Assembly (NCBI GenBank): GCA_934654775.1
Contig: CAKUGR010000002.1
Span: 1 to 64,000 of the forward strand
Direction of reading: 5' to 3'
Length of the DNA stretch: 64,000 nt
DNA from: an uncultured Collinsella sp.
GTDB lineage: Bacteria > Actinomycetota > Coriobacteriia > Coriobacteriales > Coriobacteriaceae
The position numbers and the translations under genes are program-made. A model generated the notes under the pieces. The model saw only the letters and a program-made list of their open reading frames with translations. It was not told the origin of the DNA and did not search any database. Shown here piece by piece: positions 16,385 through 24,368 of the stretch. Numbering within the stretch: position 1 is the stretch's first letter; each line of letters begins with the position of its first letter.

Positions 16385-16402
16385 CTAGATTATCTAGTTT
16401 TG
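16385..16402. promoter_or_regulatory. Candidate DUF1836 operator
   Basis: CTAGATtATCTAG (16385-16397) is a 13-bp palindrome just upstream of the DUF1836 gene. TATCTAGTTTTG (16391-16402) is the exact inverse of 14729-14740 in the degV promoter. The shared sequence suggests one regulator for both. Confidence 0.5.
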
Positions 16403-16416
16403 CATACTACTTACAA

Positions 16417-16458
16417 GTCAGCGGGGCAAAGCTATAAATAGAGCTTTGCCCCGCTGAC
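16417..16458 (-). terminator. Terminator of trxB
   Basis: GTCAGCGGGGCAAAGCT (16417-16433) pairs perfectly with 16442-16458 across an 8-nt loop. It lies 46 bases past the trxB stop. The T-run is short. Confidence 0.75.
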
Positions 16459-16503
16459 GAACATTTGAAAGATAACAACCTTACATAAGATATATTATCG
16501 TAC

Positions 16504-17442
16504 TTATGCACGTAGGAAAGCGTATGCGCTGGTTGCCGCTATGGCTCCGTCCGAAACGGCGGTCACAACCTGGCGTAAACGCTTGGAACGGATATCACCG
16601 GCTGCGAATAAGCCGGGCGTACGGGTGGCCATCGAATCATCGGTAACAATACCGCCGTCGGGAGCCAGATCGACTAGATGCTCGACAAGTTCGGTATGCG
16701 GCTGCGTCCCCGTAAAGACAAAGATGCCAAATGAGCCAGGTTCAAAAGACTCAGCATGCATCTTGCCGCTCGCATTGTCCTTGAACGTAATTGTCGTGGG
16801 CATCGCTTCACCAGAAAGCTCCACTATACTAGTTTGGTACCTAACTGAAATATTGTCTTTTGCGAGCACTTTCTGGACCACACCTTCAGGAGCGCGAAAC
16901 TGATCGCGACGCAGCACGATGGTCACGCTGCTGGCAATGTCGGACAGGAACAGCGCCTCCTCGCATGCCGAATTGCCGCCTCCGATAACAAAGACCTGCT
17001 TGCCACGGAAGAACATGCCGTCACACGTCGCGCAATACGAAACGCCACGACCGCGATACTTGTCCTCACCAACAAAACCCGCAGGACGCGATGTGGCGCC
17101 CATGCACGCAATGACGCTCTTGGCCACTGTGTCGCCCATATCATGATGGATGGTAAATTGAGCCGCATCGGCATCGTAATCGACGCCCGTCACCATACTC
17201 CATTCAACCTGAGCCCCCAGGCCTTCAGCATGTTGTTGGAACCGCTCACCAAGTTCGACACCGCTCAGTAGCGGAATGCCAGGATAATTCTCAATCTCGT
17301 TGGATGTGGCGATCTGTCCGCCCGACATGCCCTGCTCAAGGACAGTCGTCGTCAGGTTGGCGCGCGCCGCATAAATGGCGGCAGCATAGCCTGCGGGACC
17401 GCCGCCGATAATCGCAACATCGATTGTCTGATCGGTAGTCAT
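16504..17442 (-). CDS. trxB: Thioredoxin reductase
   Basis: A 312-residue flavoenzyme that passes electrons from NADPH to thioredoxin. It has the FAD-binding motif GGGPAG (13-18), the redox pair CATC (Cys137, Cys140), an NADPH-binding GGGNSACEEA segment near 154, and the C-terminal FAD motif GLFAAGDIR. I chose the ATG at 17442, with GAGAGGA upstream, over longer frames that only add an unusual 25-residue tail. It stands alone between two terminators or promoters and is divergent from the glycosyltransferase gene. Confidence 0.95.
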   Translation of the reverse strand: MTTDQTIDVAIIGGGPAGYAAAIYAARANLTTTVLEQGMSGGQIATSNEIENYPGIPLLSGVELGERFQQHAEGLGAQVEWSMVTGVDYDADAAQFTIHHDMGDTVAKSVIACMGATSRPAGFVGEDKYRGRGVSYCATCDGMFFRGKQVFVIGGGNSACEEALFLSDIASSVTIVLRRDQFRAPEGVVQKVLAKDNISVRYQTSIVELSGEAMPTTITFKDNASGKMHAESFEPGSFGIFVFTGTQPHTELVEHLVDLAPDGGIVTDDSMATRTPGLFAAGDIRSKRLRQVVTAVSDGAIAATSAYAFLRA

Positions 17443-17560
17443 GAAGAGTCCTCTCGTCAAAACGTTGTCGTTCTTTGCGCTCATACCCAAATTTACGTGA
17501 ACGTGACACTCATGCACTACAATGATAAATCCGTGTTACAACGTCGAAGGGGAGTTATCG

Positions 17561-18862
17561 ATGGATCAGACGCAGACGAGCGACGACGCTCCCCTGCTCG
17601 AGCTCAGCACTCCCCAATCGGAGCAAACCACGCTCTTGGCTCAGCAAAAACCTCTCGTGACCATCGTGCACGCCTCGGTCGGCTCGGGCCACAAGGCCGC
17701 CGCAAATGCGATTGCGCAGGCATTCGACCTTATACGCGGCACCAATGGCATCCCCGAGGATGTTGAGATTGAAGTACTCGATATCCTTGATTTTGGACGT
17801 ATTAAATTCGACGGCAATAAGACCGCGGCCTCTTTTACGGGAGCCACGCGCCCCATTTACGACCTGACCTGGCGATATACGCTTACGGGACATCTGCTCT
17901 GGGGTGGCGGCACGGCATGGTCGCGAATTATGTTCCCCGCCTTCAACGAATATATTCGCAGCCGCAGGCCCATAGCCGTGGTCGCAACGCACATCACAGC
18001 AGCCAACGTTGCCGTGGGCGCCCGCGTAATTACGGGCATCGATTATCCGGTTATCTGCGTGCCGACCGACTACGAAGTCGAGGGCTGGTGGCCCCACAAG
18101 GACACCGATCTATTCTGTGTTGCCAACGAATTTATGGCCGAAACGCTGCGTCCGCGCAAGGTTCCCGAGGCAAAGATTCGCATTACCGGCATTCCCATTC
18201 GTGCTGGATTCGACACGGATTACGATCGCGAGGAAGAGCTAACCAAGTTCAACCTCCCCACCGACAAGACCGTCGTGCTGGTAATGGCCGGTGCCAGCTT
18301 GCCTCAGCCTTACGTCCGTTTTCGCGCGGCGATGGACCACACGCTCCCCTTCCTGCGCAGCTTCGAAGACATGCACTTTGTCTTTTTGCCCGGCAAAGAC
18401 GTGGAGTATGCCACCCGGCTGAAGACGCTCTTCGATGCCATGAAGCTCGAGAACGTCACGGTGTTGGACTATGTCGACGACATGGCGGCCCTCATGCACG
18501 GCTGCGACCTGGCAATCCTCAAATCGGGCGGACTCACGGTCACTGAGTGCCTCTGTGCACATCTACCGATGATCCTGCTCGGCAAATCGTACGGACAGGA
18601 AAAAGCCAACACCACCATGCTCACCGGCATGGGCGCCAGCATGCACGTCACCACGGCACGTGAGCTCATCGTGACGCTCCGTCACCTGCACGACCATCCC
18701 GAATCACTCAAAGCCCTGCTCATCAACGGCGAAGTACTACGCCGCCCCCGCGCAGCCGAAGACATCGCCATCGCCACCATGGAACTCGTAGGCAAACCCC
18801 AAAAGCGCAAACGAGCCTTCTGCCGCTTCTACTGGGGCGGAAAACCTGCGCATATCCGCTAG
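17561..18862 (+). CDS. MGDG-synthase-type (GT28) glycosyltransferase
   Basis: A 433-residue cytoplasmic-face enzyme. An N-terminal domain (from VTIVHASVGSGHKAAANAI, the MGDG synthase pattern) binds the lipid acceptor. A GT28 C-terminal domain contains SGGLTVTECL, which holds the UDP-sugar. Relatives make glycosyl-diacylglycerols such as UgtP products, and MurG is a distant cousin. AAGGGGAG precedes the ATG at 17561. The likely role is glycolipid synthesis for membrane or lipoteichoic anchor, but the sugar is not predictable. Confidence 0.8.
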   Translation: MDQTQTSDDAPLLELSTPQSEQTTLLAQQKPLVTIVHASVGSGHKAAANAIAQAFDLIRGTNGIPEDVEIEVLDILDFGRIKFDGNKTAASFTGATRPIYDLTWRYTLTGHLLWGGGTAWSRIMFPAFNEYIRSRRPIAVVATHITAANVAVGARVITGIDYPVICVPTDYEVEGWWPHKDTDLFCVANEFMAETLRPRKVPEAKIRITGIPIRAGFDTDYDREEELTKFNLPTDKTVVLVMAGASLPQPYVRFRAAMDHTLPFLRSFEDMHFVFLPGKDVEYATRLKTLFDAMKLENVTVLDYVDDMAALMHGCDLAILKSGGLTVTECLCAHLPMILLGKSYGQEKANTTMLTGMGASMHVTTARELIVTLRHLHDHPESLKALLINGEVLRRPRAAEDIAIATMELVGKPQKRKRAFCRFYWGGKPAHIR

Positions 18863-18872
18863 GCGATAGTCC

Positions 18873-18976
18873 GCTGCTCGGCGGGAGCCGCCCATATATC
18901 ATTCCATGCTCAAACATTCTCGCTTCGCTGCGAAACTGCGCGTGGAACGATATATGGGCGGCTCCCGCCGAGCAGC
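18873..18976 (+). repeat. Palindromic repeat element, copy 1
   Basis: The outer arms (18873-18906 and 18943-18976) match at 33 of 34 positions. They enclose a 36-base centre beginning TGCTCAAACATTCTCGC that is nearly identical to copy 2. No open frame is present. It resembles a small non-autonomous element or REP-type repeat. Confidence 0.75.
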
Positions 18977-19050
18977 TACGTTTACGTAATAGCAGCTATA
19001 CCAGATTCCCCACCACTAGAACCTGCAAAGGCGAAACCGGAAAATATAAA

Positions 19051-19105
19051 TCTAGTAAGCCGATGCGATAAAGGAGGTGTCCCTTTATCGCATCGGCTTA
19101 CTAGA
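19051..19105. terminator. Perfect 24-bp inverted repeat, likely bidirectional terminator
   Basis: Positions 19051-19074 and 19082-19105 are exact inverses around a 7-nt loop. It sits between the convergent ends of the glycosyltransferase and dut genes, which favours a terminator. The long, perfect stem is unusual. Confidence 0.6.
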
Positions 19106-19147
19106 AAGATTGTTTTACATCAAGCATGTAGCCCTTTCGTCTGAGCC

Positions 19148-19217
19148 CCATACATATCGTCCCGCGCGCAGTTTCGCAGCGCAGCGAGAATGTTTGAGCA
19201 TGGGATGATATATAGGC
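19148..19217 (-). repeat. Palindromic repeat element, copy 2 (inverted)
   Basis: Read on the minus strand, this copy matches copy 1 from ATATATCAT through the GCTCAAACATTCTCGCT centre to GGGACGATAT. Where copy 1 has T-A (ATTCC with GGAAC), copy 2 has C-G (ATCCC with GGGAC), a paired change that preserves the stem. The outer arms have diverged. Confidence 0.7.
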
Positions 19218-19251
19218 GTGTCGGGCCGGCCAGCGGACAGTACGTAAACGA

Positions 19252-19695
19252 CTAAGCGACGCCGCTGGAGCCGAAGCCTCCTTTGCCTCGGTCGGTTTCG
19301 TCTAGTTCGTCTGCTTCTACGAGATTAACCGTGGGGACTTCTTGGATGACTAGCTGGGCGATGCGGTCGCCTTTGTTGATTTGGATGTTGTTCGTGGGGT
19401 CTAGGTTGATGAGGATGACTTTGAGCTCTCCTCGGTAGTGGGCGTCGATGAGGCCGGGAGTGTTGACTATGGACAGGCCTTGCTTAATGGCCAGGCCGCT
19501 GCGGGGTTGGACGAAGCCGGCGTAGCCGTCGGGCAGGGCGATAGCTAGGCCCGTGGAGACCAGACGACGCTCAAAGGGCTTCAGAATGCAATCCTCGTTG
19601 GAACGCAGATCCAGGCCGGCATCCGTAGGATGGGCGTATTTGGGAAGCTCGACGGTTGGGTCGAGACGTTTAATGTTAACGGTAATGTTGGACAT
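19252..19695 (-). CDS. dut: dUTP pyrophosphatase
   Basis: A 147-residue trimeric enzyme that hydrolyses dUTP to dUMP, keeping uracil out of DNA and feeding thymidylate synthesis. Conserved motifs in order are [41 protein letters not shown] and the C-terminal GKGGFGSSG, which closes over the site. It lies 4 bases after nrdR and is probably co-transcribed with it. Confidence 0.96.
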   Translation of the reverse strand: MSNITVNIKRLDPTVELPKYAHPTDAGLDLRSNEDCILKPFERRLVSTGLAIALPDGYAGFVQPRSGLAIKQGLSIVNTPGLIDAHYRGELKVILINLDPTNNIQINKGDRIAQLVIQEVPTVNLVEADELDETDRGKGGFGSSGVA

Positions 19696-19699
19696 GAAA

Positions 19700-20143
19700 T
19701 CACCTTAGCTTGTCGAGCTCTTGCAGAAACTCATCGACGTCTTTGAAATCGCGATAGACCGAGGCAAAGCGGATGTAGGCCACTTTATCGATCTTGGCCA
19801 ACCGCTTAAGAACCATATCGCCCAGCTCATGAGACGTAACGGCCGTTAGCGTACGGGAGCGAAGCTCGACCTCTATATCGTCAATGATCTCGTTGAGCTT
19901 TTTAGTGTCGATATCTCGCTTGATCGTGGCGCGCATCAAACCGACCAACAGCTTATTGCGATCGAACCGTTGCTTGGTTCCGTCAGACTTAATGACCTCG
20001 ATTGGGTCTTCGCAACGCTCAAATGTCGTAAAGCGATAATTGCACGAGCAGCATTCGCGACGGCGCTTGATGGTGTTATTAGATTCCTGCATGCGGGAAT
20101 CAACGACGCGGGTATGTGCCTTGCCGCATTTGGGACAGCGCAT
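19700..20143 (-). CDS. nrdR: Transcriptional repressor NrdR
   Basis: A 147-residue repressor of ribonucleotide reductase genes. The N-terminal zinc ribbon is CPKCG...CSC, followed by [16 protein letters not shown] (core [11 protein letters not shown]) and an ATP-cone domain ([14 protein letters not shown]). It usually senses ATP/dATP. No nrd genes are in the window, so it acts at distant sites. Confidence 0.96.
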   Translation of the reverse strand: MRCPKCGKAHTRVVDSRMQESNNTIKRRRECCSCNYRFTTFERCEDPIEVIKSDGTKQRFDRNKLLVGLMRATIKRDIDTKKLNEIIDDIEVELRSRTLTAVTSHELGDMVLKRLAKIDKVAYIRFASVYRDFKDVDEFLQELDKLR

Positions 20144-20194
20144 GGTACCTCCTCTAAAACGATTACAAGGGTACCATGCGACGGTACTTAAATC

Positions 20195-20647
20195 TTAGGA
20201 ACGTGCGGGAACTTTAAGATGCGCACCGGCATCGAGCGAGCCATGCTCCAGGTGATTGACGTTGCGGATCATATCAGAGGTTTCCTGCGTGGAAAGACCC
20301 TCAATCGGATGCTCCTGGGCAAGCGACCACAAGGAATCGCCAGACTGAACGCGGACGGTCTCGTAGGTAACGTTGGATACCGACTCGGCATATACGGCGT
20401 GACGAGCGCTGAAGATCGAGGTAGCAAGTACAAAGAAGAACGTGAGCGCAACGGCAAGAGCGACGATCGTCGAGGCCTTTAGGGCAACGGGAGCCGAAGT
20501 CGTGGCGACGCACCGGCTGCGGACGGGCTTACCAGGCAGTGCCTGGAAACCAGATCGGCCGCCTTTGACAACCGTGAAAGCCGGCGCCGTAGGCGTCTCG
20601 AGCTTAAGGGCGAGGTTTCCCTGGACCAAATCCGTTACGTTCATCAT
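20195..20647 (-). CDS. LysM membrane protein, probable SOS-induced division inhibitor (YneA-like)
   Basis: A 150-residue protein with a basic N-terminus, one membrane helix (about 58-80) and a C-terminal LysM domain (about 98-148, TVRVQSGDSLWSLAQE) facing the cell wall. YneA of Bacillus and similar proteins in other Gram-positives have this layout, are divergent from lexA, and stop division during DNA damage. Three SOS boxes lie between this gene and lexA. GGAG precedes the tandem ATGs. The function is inferred from architecture and context, not sequence identity. Confidence 0.8.
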   Translation of the reverse strand: MMNVTDLVQGNLALKLETPTAPAFTVVKGGRSGFQALPGKPVRSRCVATTSAPVALKASTIVALAVALTFFFVLATSIFSARHAVYAESVSNVTYETVRVQSGDSLWSLAQEHPIEGLSTQETSDMIRNVNHLEHGSLDAGAHLKVPARS

Positions 20648-20714
20648 GTACTCCTCTCGCGTGTTTTGCTGAGAACAGTTTTATCAAGCCGCGCGGACAA
20701 AAATGTCTAGCGCG

Positions 20715-20728
20715 AGAACGAATGTTCG
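20715..20728. promoter_or_regulatory. SOS box 1 (LexA site)
   Basis: AGAACGAATGTTCG matches the Gram-positive consensus CGAACnnnnGTTYG at all but the first base. Confidence 0.8.
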
Positions 20729-20742
20729 GTTATTATTATCTT

Positions 20743-20756
20743 CGAACAGTTGTTCC
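20743..20756. promoter_or_regulatory. SOS box 2 (LexA site)
   Basis: CGAACAGTTGTTCC fits the Bacillus-type LexA consensus. It lies 14 bases after box 1, start to end. Confidence 0.85.
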
Positions 20757-20770
20757 TGTCAAGCAATAAT

Positions 20771-20784
20771 CGAACATTTGTTTG
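20771..20784. promoter_or_regulatory. SOS box 3 (LexA site)
   Basis: CGAACATTTGTTTG matches the consensus. The three boxes start 28 bases apart, so the sites lie on nearly spaced faces of the helix in a divergent promoter. Confidence 0.85.
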
Positions 20785-20807
20785 ACATTGGCAGAGAGGA
20801 TCCCCTG

Positions 20808-21452
20808 ATGGCTCGCAAAATTACCAAGCGTCAGCAGCAGATTTACGACTTCATCAAGGAATATCAGCAGGAGAAGGGCTATCCGCCCAGTGTGCGCGAA
20901 ATGGCGTCGGCCGTAGGCCTCTCCTCCCCCAGCACGGTGCATGCTCACCTCTCTGCCTTGGAGGCTCGAGGGCTGCTCAAGCGCGATGCCACCAAGCCAC
21001 GCGCCCTAGAGCTCTTTGATGAGGACGGATCCTCTGTCTCGATTTCCAAATCCGATGAGCCCACAGCACCCCGTGGAACGGTGTCGCTGCCACTTGTCGG
21101 TCGCGTTGCAGCTGGGATTCCTATTCTGGCCGAGCAAAACATCGAGGACACCTTTACCATCCCGACCGAAATCGCCACAGACCAGGGTTCTTTTATCCTT
21201 GAGGTTCACGGCAACTCGATGATCAATGTCGGTATCTACAACGGTGACTACATCATCGTTCGCGAGCAAAAGAGCGCCATGAACGGCGAAATCGTCGTGG
21301 CCATGATCGATGGCTCGGCGACCGTCAAGACGTTCTACAAGGAGCAGGGGCGCGTGCGCTTGCAGCCCGAGAACGACACTATGGAGCCCATCTATGCAAC
21401 GAACCCCGTTATTTTGGGTAAGGTTGTCGGTTTAATGCGCCGGTTCTCGTAA
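20808..21452 (+). CDS. lexA: LexA repressor
   Basis: A 214-residue SOS repressor. It has an N-terminal winged helix (KRQQQIYDFIKEY, PPSVREMASAVGLSS), the self-cleavage site Ala102-Gly103 in GRVAAGIP, and the catalytic pair Ser137 (GNSM) and Lys174. I chose the ATG at 20808, after GAGAGGA, since the longer frame would run through the SOS boxes. It is autoregulated through the boxes at 20715-20784. Its stop overlaps the start of the next gene. Confidence 0.97.
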   Translation: MARKITKRQQQIYDFIKEYQQEKGYPPSVREMASAVGLSSPSTVHAHLSALEARGLLKRDATKPRALELFDEDGSSVSISKSDEPTAPRGTVSLPLVGRVAAGIPILAEQNIEDTFTIPTEIATDQGSFILEVHGNSMINVGIYNGDYIIVREQKSAMNGEIVVAMIDGSATVKTFYKEQGRVRLQPENDTMEPIYATNPVILGKVVGLMRRFS

Positions 21453-22156
21453 TGCAAAAACGCATCACCATATTTGATACCGTCCGCGGGTTTACGATGC
21501 TGTCGATGGCAGGTTTTCACGCCTGCTACGATTTGGCCTACCTATATGGATGGGATATGCCATGGTTTACAGAAACGGTTATCCAGGATATTTGGCGCGC
21601 TAGTATCAGCTGGGTATTTTTGTTTATCGCCGGTTGGATGTGCACGCTCTCGCGCAATAACGTTAAGCGCGCTCTCAAATACGCGGCCGCAGCCTTGATC
21701 GTATGGATTGCAACTACACTGGTATCAGTCGACGATTCAGTAAACTTTGGCGTCATTTATTGCATGGCAGCGTGCACTGCAGTGGTTGCACTCACCCGTC
21801 CGTTACTCCAAAAATTACCGGGCTCGTGGGGCATCGCAGCGTGCCTTGTTCTTTTTGCCCTAACCTGGGGCATTCCAAAAGCGGTCTACCCACTCCCCCA
21901 CCTGGCATGGCTTGGATTCCCGAGCCCGGGTTTTGTTTCGGGAGACTACTATCCGCTCATTCCGTTTGTCTTTATGTACCTTACCGGCTTTTTTGCTGCC
22001 CAGGCAGCACAAGCATCAAGCCTCGAAGCGCCAGCATGGGCATACGCCAATCCCATCCCGGCGCTAGCAGTCCTTGGTCGGCATGCCTTACCGTTCTACC
22101 TGCTCCATCAGCCTGTCATCCTAGGCGTACTAGAACTCGTTTATTCCGTACGATAG
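21452..22156 (+). CDS. DUF1624 membrane protein (heparan-alpha-glucosaminide N-acetyltransferase-like)
   Basis: A 234-residue protein with about seven membrane helices. It opens with RITIFDTVRGFTMLSMAGFH, a DUF1624 hallmark, and ends with GRHALPFYLLHQP, also typical of acyltransferase-3-like proteins. It may transfer acyl groups to cell-surface sugars, but the substrate is unknown. The start is fused to the lexA stop as TAATG, so it is translated with lexA. The last 16 bases overlap the convergent hflX gene. Confidence 0.8.
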   Translation: MQKRITIFDTVRGFTMLSMAGFHACYDLAYLYGWDMPWFTETVIQDIWRASISWVFLFIAGWMCTLSRNNVKRALKYAAAALIVWIATTLVSVDDSVNFGVIYCMAACTAVVALTRPLLQKLPGSWGIAACLVLFALTWGIPKAVYPLPHLAWLGFPSPGFVSGDYYPLIPFVFMYLTGFFAAQAAQASSLEAPAWAYANPIPALAVLGRHALPFYLLHQPVILGVLELVYSVR

Positions 22157-23430
22157 CGCTCAAGACGCGGCGCGATTCGGGCCGGCAACTTCGCCACAAT
22201 GCGAACGCCTTCCTCGAGATATTCCTCATGCAGAAGGGTTCCCTGCTCATGCGCCAGCGTGATGAGGGCGCCCTCACGATACGGGATATCAGCGGAGAGC
22301 AGCACATCGGTGGCAGCCGCCTCACGGGCAATACGGTCAACGAGATCGTCGAGCCCCTCACCCGTCTGGGCCGAGAACAGCACGGCTTCGGGATAGCGAC
22401 GATGGAAACTCAATCGATCGACGCTATCGAGTAGGTCGATTTTATTGAACACCGTAAGCGTCAAACGCTCACCGGCACCGATTTCGTCAAGAACGCGATC
22501 GACCGCCTCGAGCTGGCGCTCGTAATCCTCGTCAGAGGCATCCACAACTTTAAGAATCAGGTCGGCACCAAGGACCTCAGACAGCGTGGACTTAAAAGCA
22601 TCAACGAGACCATGCGGTAGCTTTTGAATAAAGCCAACGGTATCGGTAATGGTCATACCACGACCGCCGGGCAAGCGATACGAGCGCGTCGTCGGATCGA
22701 GCGTGGCAAACAATTTATCCTGCGAAAGCACCGTAGACCCGGTCAGGCGATTGAGCAACGTCGACTTACCGGCATTGGTATAACCGGCTAAGGCAACGCG
22801 GAACGCCGGCGACTCGATACGGCTCTTTGACTGGACATCGCGACGCCGTTCAACCTGCTTAAGCTCGCGACGAAGCGCGGCAATCTTGTTGCGAATCAAA
22901 CGTCGGTCAACCTCGAGCTGGCTTTCGCCCTGGCCAAAGCGCGAACCAATGCCACCGCGCGTCTGCTCTTTAGCAAGATGGCTCCACATACCGCGCAAGC
23001 GGGGCAACAGATACTGCAATTGGGCTAGCTGCACCTGCAGGCGGCCCTCACGGGTCTGAGCGTGCAGGCCAAAGATATCGAGAATCAACGCCGTACGGTC
23101 GATAATCTTAACCGGTTCGCCCACGGCTTTCTCCAGATAAGACTGCTGCGAGGGCGTTAAATCGTCATCGAAGATAACAACATCGGCATCCATTCGATGC
23201 ACGAGCCCGCAAAGCTCCTCAACCTTACCGGAGCCAATAAACGATTTTGGATACGGCTTAACTAGACGTTGTGACAAACGCGCCACGCACTGGGCGCCAG
23301 CCGTATGGGCCAAGCGCTCAAGCTCGTCAAGGGAACGATCGAGCGGCCAGGCGTTATCGCGCCACTCAACACCAACAAGAATGGCGCGCTCAGGCTCAGG
23401 CGCCGTGGGAACAAGAGGAAACCGAGCCAT
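22141..23430 (-). CDS. hflX: Ribosome-associated GTPase HflX
   Basis: A 429-residue GTPase that binds the 50S subunit and rescues or recycles stalled ribosomes. An N-terminal HflX domain (VGVEWRDN, GSGKVEEL, FDDDLTPSQ) is followed by a coiled segment and a G domain with GYTNAGKST, DTVGF and NKID. The C-terminal part is short. The ATG overlaps the miaA stop as TAATG. The pairing miaA-hflX is common in bacteria. Confidence 0.96.
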   Translation of the reverse strand: MARFPLVPTAPEPERAILVGVEWRDNAWPLDRSLDELERLAHTAGAQCVARLSQRLVKPYPKSFIGSGKVEELCGLVHRMDADVVIFDDDLTPSQQSYLEKAVGEPVKIIDRTALILDIFGLHAQTREGRLQVQLAQLQYLLPRLRGMWSHLAKEQTRGGIGSRFGQGESQLEVDRRLIRNKIAALRRELKQVERRRDVQSKSRIESPAFRVALAGYTNAGKSTLLNRLTGSTVLSQDKLFATLDPTTRSYRLPGGRGMTITDTVGFIQKLPHGLVDAFKSTLSEVLGADLILKVVDASDEDYERQLEAVDRVLDEIGAGERLTLTVFNKIDLLDSVDRLSFHRRYPEAVLFSAQTGEGLDDLVDRIAREAAATDVLLSADIPYREGALITLAHEQGTLLHEEYLEEGVRIVAKLPARIAPRLERYRTE

Positions 23431-24368
23431 TAGACCGCCTCGATACGGTGCAGGATATCCTCAACGACTTCATCGACCGTAAACTCGTCCATATCGAACC
23501 ACACGATGCGGTCATCGCGCTTAAACCATGAAAGTTGACGCTTGGCATAGCGGCGCGAGCGCATTTTGATGAGTTCGCGAGCCTCATCCATGGAAATCAC
23601 GCCGTTAAAAGCATCGATAATCTCTTTGTAGCCAATCGCCTGCATCGACGTCAGGGCTTCTCCCAGCCCCTGATCCATAAGACCGCGGACCTCATCAACA
23701 AGACCCTGCTCAAACATCAGATCAACGCGTAGGTTAATGCGCTCGTAGAGCACCTCGCGATTACGCGTCAATCCAAACCACAGAGCGTGATAGTGCTCAC
23801 GCGGAACACTAAACTGTGACTTTTGCTGCGCGTAGGACACGCCATCATCGTGCATTTCGAGCGCACGAATCACACGACGCACATTATGGGGATGAATAAC
23901 GGCAGCTGATTCCGGGTCACGCTCGGCAAGCAATGCGTGCAGCGCTTCCTCGCCAATGCGCTTGGCAAGTTCCTGATACCCTGCGCGACGATCGTCCTCA
24001 AGCTCTCCCGAGGGAAAGTCCATCTCATCCAGAGCAGCCTTGAGATATAGGCCTGTACCCCCGCAAAACACCGGTAGGCGGTCCTCGCCCAGCAAGCGCT
24101 CAACATGTACGCGAGCGTCTGCCTGATACAGCGCTGCAGAATATGCAACGCCCGGCTCAACGATATCGATAAGGCGCAGAGGCGCCGTGCAATCCTCGGG
24201 CGCCATCTTGGCGGTGCCAATGTCCATACCGCGATAAATTTGCATCGCGTCACACGACAGCACCTCGGACGAAAGACGAGCGGCCAGACGGTCCGCGACA
24301 TCACTTTTTCCGACTGCCGTCGGACCGACAATTGCTATGGCGGAAAGGCGTGCCCCGTGAGAAACCAT
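23430..24368 (-). CDS. miaA: tRNA dimethylallyltransferase
   Basis: A 312-residue enzyme that adds a dimethylallyl group to A37 of tRNAs reading UNN codons. It has the P-loop GPTAVGKSD, the DAMQIYRGMDIGTAK substrate segment, and the FCGGTGLYLKAAL motif. The protein overlaps miaB by one base upstream and hflX downstream, so all three form one operon. MiaB then methylthiolates its product. Confidence 0.97.
   Translation of the reverse strand: MVSHGARLSAIAIVGPTAVGKSDVADRLAARLSSEVLSCDAMQIYRGMDIGTAKMAPEDCTAPLRLIDIVEPGVAYSAALYQADARVHVERLLGEDRLPVFCGGTGLYLKAALDEMDFPSGELEDDRRAGYQELAKRIGEEALHALLAERDPESAAVIHPHNVRRVIRALEMHDDGVSYAQQKSQFSVPREHYHALWFGLTRNREVLYERINLRVDLMFEQGLVDEVRGLMDQGLGEALTSMQAIGYKEIIDAFNGVISMDEARELIKMRSRRYAKRQLSWFKRDDRIVWFDMDEFTVDEVVEDILHRIEAV

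Larger units (their letters stand above)
18863..19251. other. Repeat-rich intergenic region
   Basis: Between the glycosyltransferase gene and dut lie 389 bases with no gene. They hold two inverted copies of a palindromic element (18873-18976 and about 19148-19217) and between them a perfect 24-bp inverted repeat (19051-19105). Confidence 0.8.

Noticed and set aside
19052..19104. Reading the 24-bp inverted repeat as a mobile element end
   Set aside because: Its position between convergent gene ends is explained more simply by a bidirectional terminator.
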